Shown here piece by piece: positions 8,182-16,600 of a DNA stretch of 21,172 nt. The notes beneath the pieces are model-generated. The model searched no databases, had not been told where the DNA came from, and saw only the letters and a list, made by a program, of their open reading frames with translations. The stretch lies in assembly GCA_934254725.1 (NCBI GenBank), contig CAKQLR010000033.1, positions 1-21,172 on the forward strand, read 5' to 3'. Made by a program: the position numbers and the translations under genes. Numbering within the stretch: the stretch's first letter is position 1; each line of letters opens with the position of its first letter. Source of the DNA: an uncultured Clostridia bacterium (GTDB lineage: Bacteria > Bacillota > Clostridia > Christensenellales > Borkfalkiaceae).

Positions 8182-8197
8182 ATGAATATATATTCAT
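8182..8197. repeat. 16-bp perfect palindrome in the leader of the giant lipoprotein gene
   Basis: ATGAATATATATTCAT is fully self-complementary. Its right half ATTCAT can also pair with the upstream AAATGAAT at 8168-8175 (via ATTCATTT at 8192-8199), giving two exclusive pairings. It could be a protein-binding site or a leader structure. It is AT-rich, so chance is possible. Confidence 0.4.
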
Positions 8198-8216
8198 TTA
8201 AGCAAATTACCATACG

Positions 8217-8234
8217 TTTCTTTGAATAAAGAAA
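8217..8234 (+). promoter_or_regulatory. Short leader hairpin just before the Shine-Dalgarno
   Basis: TTTCTTT (8217-8223) and AAAGAAA (8228-8234) form a perfect 7-bp stem around a GAAT loop, ending 7 nt before the GGAG at 8242. It is mostly A-U pairs and does not cover the Shine-Dalgarno. A role in leader stability or ribosome access is possible but unproven. Confidence 0.3.
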
Positions 8235-8253
8235 ACAGTTTGGAGAACACGAA

Positions 8254-11200
8254 ATGAAAAAAAGAAGATTAGTTGTTTTCGCATTGGCTTTGCTTGCCTG
8301 CTTGTCGCTCCTTTCTTTGGGCGCTTGCGCAAAATCCTACACGGTTTCGTTTGAAACCAACGGAGGCACGGCGATTCAATCCGTAAAAGTAAAAGAAAAC
8401 GAATCATATATTCTGCCCGTACCCGTAAAGGACGACTTCGTATTCGACGGGTGGTATTTAGACAGCGCGTTCAAAGGCGAATCCGTTACAAGCGTTCAGC
8501 CCACGGGTGATATGACCGTTTACGCAAAATGGTCGCAATTAGCCACTATTACTCTCGACGCGAACGGTGGCAGCCTCTCTTCGACGCAAATCAAATTAAA
8601 AGAGGGTCAGAATGTTTACGAGGCGGTAAAAGATTTACAGCCGACTAAGACGGATTGTCAGTTCGCTTACTGGACGGTAAACGGAAAAGAACTTTCAAAA
8701 AATCTTACGGCTTCCGCAAACGGAATAACGCTTACCGCAAAATATAAAATAAAATACCAGGTTAACCTGTATAAACAGGAGATAACCGAGGACGGAAAAG
8801 CAGGCGGTTATCCCGCTAGGGCGGAGATAATAACCGGATACGCGTTCGCGGGTACCGAGTATGACGTAACCGAAAACCACGAATTCAAAGGCTTTTACGT
8901 TTCCGAAGCTACTCACGACGATCAGGTCACCGAGAAAGTTATATCCGAAAAGGCTTCGGAAAACGTGTTCAAAGTTTACTACGACAGAAAGACCATACTC
9001 GTAAGATTTTTCTCCGAGTATCCCGACGCGGATCTTACGGAAAAGGTAGTTAACAAAAACGTATTATTCGGCACGAAAGTAGAGTTACCGGTTAAAGATT
9101 TTGCCTGCAACGGTTATATGCTTTCCGCATGGAAAGATTTAACAAACAACAAGACCTACGCGGTAAATTCCGTTTCCGAAAAGCTTTTCGATCCCGAAAC
9201 GAATAAAGTAGGCAGCAACGCAACGCCCGTAACGATAGACTTCGACGAGAACACCGACCTCAGAGCGGAATGGGTAAAAGGCATTCCCGATATGTACGGC
9301 GGCTACGACACGTTGTTCCTGACAAAGAACGATGACGGCGTTGAAGAAGCTTACATCCTCAGGGGCGATATCTTCTTTAAATGCGTATACAACGGAGAAG
9401 AGGACGGCGAACGTATCTTCACTGTAGAAACAAAAGACAAATTAGTCGACGAAGGTAAAATCTTTGAAGGCAACCTTTATTTCGCATACTCCAGCAGTCA
9501 GAGAAGCAAATACAACGCTTCGAGATTTATTTCCGGCAAAGGTCTTTCCTCGACGGAAAAAATGCAGTTCGACGCGTATAACGGCGTTATGTATTTGTTC
9601 TACGACGAGAACGGCAGCGTTATTTCGGAAAAGACTTCCAACGGTACTTACGAGATAAACGAAAGCGGTTACTACGTGGCTACTTTCGAGGACGGCGAAC
9701 TTGCTGGTAAAACGATAACGTTCAACCTCGGCACGGTAAGCAATCAATCGGCGTTCCAGCTGAGGGACGAGGAAGAATACGGCTACGGCGTTATGAGCCT
9801 TTACGTTTACAGTAACGGTACATTGATGTCGTCGGAAACGCTCGGTTCTCCCGTAAGAGTTGTGCTTACTGGCTTCGGTATAGGCTTGTTGTACAACAGC
9901 GGCTCCGTTTCCTACGTTTACTATAGCAGAAATAATAACGTATTAACGCTTCAGAATACTTCCGGTCAGGAATTAGGCACATTCAAAATAATCGATTATA
10001 ACGATAAGAAAGTATTCCTTTCGTACAACTCGGGTCTCGACACAACGCTTACGTTTGAAGACGAAAAAGGTTCCCTTAAGATGGATGGCATGTATAAAGC
10101 AACCTATACGGACGGGGAAGGCAAAGTTATCGAAGGTACCTACTTGTTATCCGGCAGCTCCGTAATGGGCGGAACCATAATTAAATTCAAATCCGCTTCT
10201 TACGACGCATCGTTTATAATCAGCGCTACAAGAGAAACAAAAACGGAACTTGTAGAAGGCAAACCCACGGTAGTGGAAGTAATTAAATACTTCCTCGAAA
10301 CAAAGCATTATGATTATTCCGAACGTTCTTATTACGGCAAAGACAAGAGAAATAAGGCGGCTGTAAACTCCAACCTCGTAATCGTTCTGAACGAAACCGA
10401 AAGCGGCGAAGCTTCCGTATACGTCAAAGTAAAGATCGGCGAAGGAACTACGGCTACCTCCAAATACGAAATAATCGCAAAAGGCACATATACAACTAAC
10501 GAAACAGGGTTGTATGAAATAACCGTTACCGAAACCTTCGAAATAGACGGAGAAATTTACGAAATTCCCTTCAATTTCGATTATTCAAAACTCAAAAAGA
10601 TTGTTTATGACGAAGCTTCCGTTTCAAGCCAACCCGTAGCGTACTGGTACAGCTACACGCTTGAAGAGGAAGAAATTCAGAACATAAAGGAATACACCAA
10701 TTCCGACACACAAACGGGCGGAACCATCAAGGTAATAGACGGCTCCGTTGCGATAGTATCGGTAGGTTCCGATAAGATTATCGGTTCCATCAGTACCGAT
10801 TCGGATACAAACCTTACCACTATAGCGGGTTCTACGTATTACTACTGCGTTCTCGATGAAGAACATCTTACGTTTACGGTTGCTTCGAGACCTTTCGGTG
10901 CAATCATAATGGAAAGATACGGCTCCGCAAATCAATATTTCACCATTTCGTTCGACGGAATGGGCGGTGCGACGTACAACTACCTCAAAGAAGTTGACGG
11001 CAAGTACGAAACGGACGCAAAAGGCAATTACGTAAGCTATTCGTTCAAGGGTACTTACTATGAAGTTACCAACGAAAAATTAAAGGTTGGCAACGCAGAA
11101 TACCCCGTTTACATTTTTGAAACAAACGAATATATGGGCGAAGAAAACTCCGCAAAGACGATAAAATTTGCCCGTATAATAATGAACAACTATTACTTTG

Positions 11201-13581
11201 CCGTATTCTTCAAGGCAGACGAAAAAGACGCAACTTACAGAGTTGACGGCGGTCTCGAAAAGCTCAAACTCGACGGTTATCTTATCGCGGAATACACCAA
11301 TGAGGAAGGCGTTACTTCTACCGGTATTTACACCAAAAACGGAAACGATATAGTGTTCATCGGCAACGAATATTACTATTTCGTGGTAGACGGCGATAAA
11401 CTTACCGTAAAAGGCAACGAATTCGGCACATACCTTATTATCGAAAACCAGGCTCCCAAAAAGGAATACTGGGTAACGCTTAACGGCGACGCAAAGAATG
11501 GCGAAGGAACGGCTAAGGTATTCACTTACGAAAGAGAAGAGAACGGCGACTATAAATACGCAGACGGCAAACTCGTAGAAAAAGTCGTTTCCGACGAAGC
11601 GACTTATACCTATAATACCGAAACAGGAAAGATCGTACTTAAATTCACGGATGGCTCGGTTGCGGTAACGTACGAAGGCATTCTCGGAACCGTAAGCAGC
11701 GGAAACAGCACAATTTCCGTATTTGCTATAATTCATGAGGAAATGGCTGAAACTTATGTTGACGCGGCAAATTACAACGTCCTTGTCCTCGACAGCGTAG
11801 GCAATGCGGTATTCTTCGGCAAGATGGGTACGGCTAAAACCGGTTACTACACGCTTATAACGGACGACTTGTTGTTCTTCATGACTTCGGACGGCAGCTC
11901 CAACGGCGTAGGTATCTATAAATACGACAGAGAAAATCACACGATAGTACTTCAGGAACCGGATATGCCCGACGCCGGATACGGTTACTTTACAGAAGAA
12001 TTCGAAGCGTTGTTTTTCACTAAATACGGCATCGCTCAGATAGAGGGTGAAAGCAACTACTATTACGAATATTCGAGTGAAGACCAAAACGTAACGATAT
12101 ACAAACAGGATCCCGCAAATGCCGACGCAAACGATTACGGTTTCGTAAATCTCGGCAATTATTCCTTTGATTATCAGCTCACTCTTAACGAAAAGAACTA
12201 TATCAGATACGAAGGAAGAAACCTTAAGGCAGCGAGAACTGCGGAAGAACAATCCAAATATCCTTTCAGATATAATGAAGGTACCGAGTTATACGAAGTA
12301 AAAGACATCACTTTCAGACCCACCGGCAAGACCTTCAATATAACGGCGACGGTTACTCTCGTAGAGAAAGAAACAAAAACGGAAACGACGATTTCCGCAA
12401 CCGTTTTAAGAAAGGAAATAAAGGTTAATTCTGCAGGCAAAGAAATAACGGACGAAGAGGCAAAAACAGAACAGTACACGACAAAGACCGTTACTTACCT
12501 TCAGATAGGGTATTTTGAATTCGACCTGGCCCTTACGTACAGCGCAAGCGCTAACGAAGAGGGTAAAGCCCAGTTCTCGGTAACGGGCGCAAGACTCGTA
12601 AAGAGCGGCAGCTCCGCATACGTTATCAACACTGCAATCTTCATGCAATTCTTCGGACAGGACGCTACCGAATATATCAAAGAAAACCTGGATAAATTCG
12701 GTGAAATGAGCATTGTCGAAACTTTGGACGAAAACGGCGACGTAGTTAAAAAAGCCGCTTCCGGCAAGTATGGCGAAGGCACGAGATACCACGACTCCGA
12801 AGGCAACAACTTAAGCTTCGAAGACGCAAGCAATTACATCGTCAATTACAAGCTCGACGGTACTCCGTACTACACCCTCGATATAAAGGGTAAGGACGGC
12901 ATTGATTACAGAATGAACTTCTCGTTCGGTCAGACGTACGGCGGAACCATCGGTTACACGATGAATGCCTTTACGAGAGTACAGACGGAAGAAATCGGCA
13001 ATGTTAAGCTCGTTATCGAAAGAACGTTGCAGGCAGACTCCGGTTACAAATCCGGCGATTTGTTCAAACTCGCTATATTTGAAAAAGACGGCGACGAATA
13101 CAAAGAAGTAACGCAGAACGCTATTACTTATACTCCCGAATCGGCAGAAGGCGAAACAGGAACGAAATACGCATACGTAGTGAGAACCAGGGAAAACGAA
13201 AAAATCACCTCGTCCTATCACTATATAATAACGCTTAACGATAAAGATCCTGAAGATAAACCTTACACGGCGGTTCGCGAATCGAGCGGACAGCAGACCA
13301 CCACGATAGTCACTTCGTACGAAGTTTCGTCCTTTGAAAAGAAAGAGATGAAAGTTTATTACGACGCGGCAGGAAACGGCAGATACGTTGAAATCGACAG
13401 CGAACATAACGTAATCATATACGGTTTCGACACTACGGGCGGCAGTTCGTACCTCGTTACCGAAAGCACATATGATGCGGAAACGGGCGTGTACACGGTT
13501 ATCTGGAAGAACGATAAGCAAACGCTCAGCGTTTCGTTTACCGTAGACGACAGCAATAATACGCTTACGGAAAAACAGTAA
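8254..13581 (+). CDS. Giant lipoprotein with N-terminal InlB/Listeria-Bacteroides repeats and a large unrecognised beta-rich body
   Basis: 1775 residues. The signal peptide ends in SLGAC with C25 as the lipidated residue, a canonical lipobox. Residues ~27-343 hold four InlB-like units: a clear one (YTVSFETNGG to VYAKW), a second (ITLDANGG to TAKY) and two more diverged ones (ending VYYDR and AEWVKG). From about residue 345 to the end I recognise no family. This part is rich in Tyr, Gly, Glu, Lys, Thr and Ser, almost free of Cys, has no membrane helix, and contains loose repeats of a pattern like L-x-L-D-G-x-x-x-A-x-Y...G-x-Y...F, suggesting stacked beta modules. It is probably a long, membrane-tethered surface protein. 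It has its own promoter and a downstream protease gene 68 nt away that probably shares its transcript. The start is set by GGAG 8 nt upstream and the signal peptide. An adhesin or polymer-binding role is only a guess. Confidence 0.9.
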   Translation: MKKRRLVVFALALLACLSLLSLGACAKSYTVSFETNGGTAIQSVKVKENESYILPVPVKDDFVFDGWYLDSAFKGESVTSVQPTGDMTVYAKWSQLATITLDANGGSLSSTQIKLKEGQNVYEAVKDLQPTKTDCQFAYWTVNGKELSKNLTASANGITLTAKYKIKYQVNLYKQEITEDGKAGGYPARAEIITGYAFAGTEYDVTENHEFKGFYVSEATHDDQVTEKVISEKASENVFKVYYDRKTILVRFFSEYPDADLTEKVVNKNVLFGTKVELPVKDFACNGYMLSAWKDLTNNKTYAVNSVSEKLFDPETNKVGSNATPVTIDFDENTDLRAEWVKGIPDMYGGYDTLFLTKNDDGVEEAYILRGDIFFKCVYNGEEDGERIFTVETKDKLVDEGKIFEGNLYFAYSSSQRSKYNASRFISGKGLSSTEKMQFDAYNGVMYLFYDENGSVISEKTSNGTYEINESGYYVATFEDGELAGKTITFNLGTVSNQSAFQLRDEEEYGYGVMSLYVYSNGTLMSSETLGSPVRVVLTGFGIGLLYNSGSVSYVYYSRNNNVLTLQNTSGQELGTFKIIDYNDKKVFLSYNSGLDTTLTFEDEKGSLKMDGMYKATYTDGEGKVIEGTYLLSGSSVMGGTIIKFKSASYDASFIISATRETKTELVEGKPTVVEVIKYFLETKHYDYSERSYYGKDKRNKAAVNSNLVIVLNETESGEASVYVKVKIGEGTTATSKYEIIAKGTYTTNETGLYEITVTETFEIDGEIYEIPFNFDYSKLKKIVYDEASVSSQPVAYWYSYTLEEEEIQNIKEYTNSDTQTGGTIKVIDGSVAIVSVGSDKIIGSISTDSDTNLTTIAGSTYYYCVLDEEHLTFTVASRPFGAIIMERYGSANQYFTISFDGMGGATYNYLKEVDGKYETDAKGNYVSYSFKGTYYEVTNEKLKVGNAEYPVYIFETNEYMGEENSAKTIKFARIIMNNYYFAVFFKADEKDATYRVDGGLEKLKLDGYLIAEYTNEEGVTSTGIYTKNGNDIVFIGNEYYYFVVDGDKLTVKGNEFGTYLIIENQAPKKEYWVTLNGDAKNGEGTAKVFTYEREENGDYKYADGKLVEKVVSDEATYTYNTETGKIVLKFTDGSVAVTYEGILGTVSSGNSTISVFAIIHEEMAETYVDAANYNVLVLDSVGNAVFFGKMGTAKTGYYTLITDDLLFFMTSDGSSNGVGIYKYDRENHTIVLQEPDMPDAGYGYFTEEFEALFFTKYGIAQIEGESNYYYEYSSEDQNVTIYKQDPANADANDYGFVNLGNYSFDYQLTLNEKNYIRYEGRNLKAARTAEEQSKYPFRYNEGTELYEVKDITFRPTGKTFNITATVTLVEKETKTETTISATVLRKEIKVNSAGKEITDEEAKTEQYTTKTVTYLQIGYFEFDLALTYSASANEEGKAQFSVTGARLVKSGSSAYVINTAIFMQFFGQDATEYIKENLDKFGEMSIVETLDENGDVVKKAASGKYGEGTRYHDSEGNNLSFEDASNYIVNYKLDGTPYYTLDIKGKDGIDYRMNFSFGQTYGGTIGYTMNAFTRVQTEEIGNVKLVIERTLQADSGYKSGDLFKLAIFEKDGDEYKEVTQNAITYTPESAEGETGTKYAYVVRTRENEKITSSYHYIITLNDKDPEDKPYTAVRESSGQQTTTIVTSYEVSSFEKKEMKVYYDAAGNGRYVEIDSEHNVIIYGFDTTGGSSYLVTESTYDAETGVYTVIWKNDKQTLSVSFTVDDSNNTLTEKQ
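8332..9282 (+). repeat. Four InlB/Listeria-Bacteroides-type repeats at the N-terminus of the giant lipoprotein
   Basis: Unit 1 (residues ~27-93) has the full pattern: YTVSFETNGG, then FVFDGWYLD, then TVYAKW. Unit 2 (~96-166) has TITLDANGG and FAYWTVNGK. Units 3 and 4 (~168-246 and ~247-343) keep the central aromatic 'FKGFYVSE' or 'YMLSAWKD' and the ending strand only. These are beta-grasp-like surface modules also present at the C-terminus of the neighbouring LRR lipoprotein. Confidence 0.75.
9562..11960 (+). repeat. Diverged beta-type repeat in the body of the giant lipoprotein (unrecognised)
   Basis: Six stretches share a loose pattern (L-x-L/F-D-G/A-x-x-x-A/V-x-Y, a loop with a Gly, G-x-Y, then a hydrophobic strand with F). 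They begin at about 9562 (MQFDAYNGVMYLFY), 10072 (LKMDGMYKATYTDGEGK), 10931 (FTISFDGMGGATYNY), 11251 (LKLDGYLIAEYTNEEG), 11467 (WVTLNGDAKNGEGTAKVFTY) and 11770 (VLVLDSVGNAVFFG). The two best (10072 and 11251) share L-K-x-D-G, A-x-Y-T and E-G. The alignment was made by eye, so boundaries are approximate. Confidence 0.5.
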
Positions 13582-13636
13582 ATCACCAAGTAACAAATTA
13601 ACCCCAAACAGAGTTTTTCACTCGCAAACACAAAGT

Positions 13637-13640
13637 AGGA
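13637..13640 (+). promoter_or_regulatory. Weak Shine-Dalgarno setting the protease start
   Basis: AGGA lies 9 nt before the ATG at 13650. This ATG is followed at once by a basic, hydrophobic signal sequence, which supports it over later Met codons. The 68-nt gap before it shows no convincing terminator or promoter, so read-through from the lipoprotein gene is likely. Confidence 0.6.
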
Positions 13641-13649
13641 AAAATAGTT

Positions 13650-16600
13650 ATGAAGAAGAACAAAAAGTTATTTATCAGGTTATTATCTTTATTGGTAATG
13701 ATTTCGGTATGCCTCGGCTTCCTTTCCGGGGACTTTACCGTCGGCGTAAGCGCAAGCAGCGTTTCACCCGTTGCTGCAATTACCAAGCTTAAAGAGGGGC
13801 TTAACAGCGACATCGAAAAATATTTCGACGGCAGCGTTGTGGAAAAGCTCCCCGAAACCGTCGGCGAAGATGAGGAAATATCCGTAATCGTATCGATGAA
13901 AACCGAAGGCGTGGTTGACGGGTATCTTGCGTCCGATCAAACTGAAAGCGTAAGCGAATACGCGTACGGCGCGGAAGCAAAGATACTCAAAGACAAAGCC
14001 GAAACGGAAAGAAAAGTTCTTACCCGTAAGCTTGACAAAGCGGGTATTTCCTACAAAATGGGCGAAACGTACGATAACGTTCTCAGCGGCTTTGAAATTA
14101 CGATAAAGGCGAAAGACTTTTACAAAACCGAAGAATTGCTTAAACAAAATTCGGCAACGGCTATCGTGGGCGAAGTTTATGAAGAAAGCAAATATCAGGT
14201 AGTTATCAACGACGTCGAAGTAGATAAAAAGACGGGTATTTTCACAAATACCTCCGATTACACCGGCAAAGGCGTCGTAGTAGCTATTCTCGATACCGGT
14301 CTCGACTACACTCACACCGCATTTGAAGCGCCCGAAACCGCAGATAAGGACGACCTTATCAAGAAGGAAAACGGCAGACTTTACAAGTACTCCGAAGACG
14401 GCACCAAGACCGATTTGTTCAACATGCAGGGAAAAAAGCTCAGCGCGGCAAGAACAACCAAGGGCTTGACTGCTCAGGACGTTTACGTAAACAGAAAGGT
14501 TCCTTACGCGTACGACTATGCTGATAAAGACCCCGACGTTTTCCCGATAAATTCCGAGCACGGCACGCACGTTGCGGGTATTATCGCGGGTGAAGACAGC
14601 GAAATAAAGGGCGTTGCGACAGAAGCACAGCTCGCTATAATGAAGGTTTTCTCCGACTCTCAGGACGGAGCTAAAACTTCCTGGCTTATCGCTGCTCTCG
14701 AGGACTGTGTAAACATCGGCGTAGACGTAATCAATATGTCTCTCGGTTCCGGTTGCGGCTTCTCCAGGGAGGTCGACGATCAGAACGTAGCCAACGCTTA
14801 CAACAAAGTTAAGGAAGCGGGCATATCGCTTATAGCTTCCGCTGCAAACAGCTACAACTCCACGATGAACTCCGAAAAGAACGGCAGTAACGGTCTTACC
14901 TCCAACCCGGATTCGGGTACCGTAGGTTCGCCTTCCACGTTTGCTGGCGCGCTTTCCGTAGCTTCCGTTGACGGCGTTATGACTCCGTACCTTCTTTACG
15001 GAGAAGAAATAATGTACTTTAAGGAAGCAAGCACCGCAGATAACGTCGATAAGGACTTCGTTAACGAAATTCTCACCGCGAGGGGAGAGCTTGACGGAAC
15101 GACATACGACAGCTATGATTTCACTTACGTAACCATAGCGGGCAACGGTGAATCTTCCTACTATAAAATACACGAAAAAGAATATTATAAAGGCAAAATC
15201 GCTCTTGTAAGACGTGGCGTCACCACTTTCGAAGAAAAGGTAAGAACGGCATTCGATCAGGGCTGCCTCGGCGTAATAATATACAATAACGTATCCGGCT
15301 CCATTTCGATGTCCGTAGGTAACAACATCGGCGCGGTATGTTCGCTCGCTCAGGACGAGGGCGAAATCTTAGCCTCTCAGCCGGAAGGCACAATCCGCAT
15401 TTCCAGATCTCAGGAAGCAGGTCCGTTTATGTCCGACTTCTCCAGTTGGGGACCGACTTCCGACCTGAAAATCAAACCCGAAATCACCGGTCACGGCGGC
15501 GAAATTTACTCGTCCGTCCCCGGTCAGGAATACGATAAACTTTCCGGTACTTCCATGGCAGCGCCTAACGTTTCCGGCGTAACGGCTCTTATCCGCCAGT
15601 ACGTAAAGAACGAAGTAGCGCCCAAGGGCAGCACTCCTACGGAAATCACCGCTATCGTAAACCGTTTGTTGATGTCCACCGCGGATATAATCATAAACAA
15701 AAACGGCGTAGCTTACGCGGTAAGAAAGCAGGGCGCGGGTCTTGTAAACATAACGAAGGCAACCGCTGCGGAAGCTTACCTCGTAACCTATGACAGAAAC
15801 GGCAAGGAAATAGACAAAACCAAGCTTATGGACACCACAAAGCTTGAGATCGGCGACGATAAGGAAAAGACGGGCGTTTACGAAATGACTTTCGGAATAA
15901 AGGCGCTTGACACGCAAAACGTCACTTACGACGTAAGCGCGCTCGTCAATACCGAAGGCGTAAGCACCACCTACACAAAACACAGCGAAAGAACCGTTAC
16001 TCAGGACGGTTACGCTCTCGAAGGCGGTCAGAAGTCTTTCCGGATTACCTCGGTTGAAAACGGCTCTTACAGCGGCAACAAAGTAACCGTAGAAAAGGGC
16101 GAAACGGCAACCGTAACCGTAAAAATCACCCTTTCCGACGAAGATAAAAAATACCTTGACGAGTCCTTTGAAAACGGTATGTATATCGAAGGCTTTATAA
16201 AGCTTACCGCGTGCGACGGCACGAAGGTAGATCTTTCCGTGCCTTTCCTCGGTTTCTACGGTGACTGGACGGAAGCGCCTATTTTCGACGAAGAGTACTA
16301 CGACACGAATAAGGACGAGCTTAACTCGGGTATAAGCCAGGAAGATAAACTTATGCCGGACGCATACGCAACAAGGGTAATAGGCTCTCTTTACAGCGAT
16401 TACATTTCCACTCTCGGCACATATCGTTTTACTCAGAATCCTTCTATGCCCGTTATCGCGGCAAGCAAGGAACACATATCCCTTTCCAACCAAAAGGCTA
16501 AAAACGAAAAATCCAACTACTCTGTCTGCGGAATTTACTCGATAAACGCAGGTTTGCTCAGAAACGTAAAGATAGCGTACCTCACTATTACGGAGGACTC

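Larger units (their letters stand above)
8013..8253. other. Intergenic regulatory region between the two transcription units
   Basis: This 241-nt stretch is the longest gap in the window. It contains an inverted repeat (8077-8127), an extended -10 promoter (8117-8146), a palindrome (8182-8197), a short hairpin (8217-8234) and the Shine-Dalgarno GGAG (8242-8245, 8 nt before the ATG at 8254). I see no GC-rich hairpin followed by a T run, so the end of the upstream transcript is not obvious. Every other gap in the window is 68 nt or less. Confidence 0.75.

Noticed and set aside
9361..9369. RGD tripeptide in the giant lipoprotein (residues 370-372) as an integrin-binding site
   Set aside because: A single RGD in a 1775-residue protein is expected by chance, and it sits in a predicted beta strand (AYILRGDIFFKC) rather than an exposed loop.
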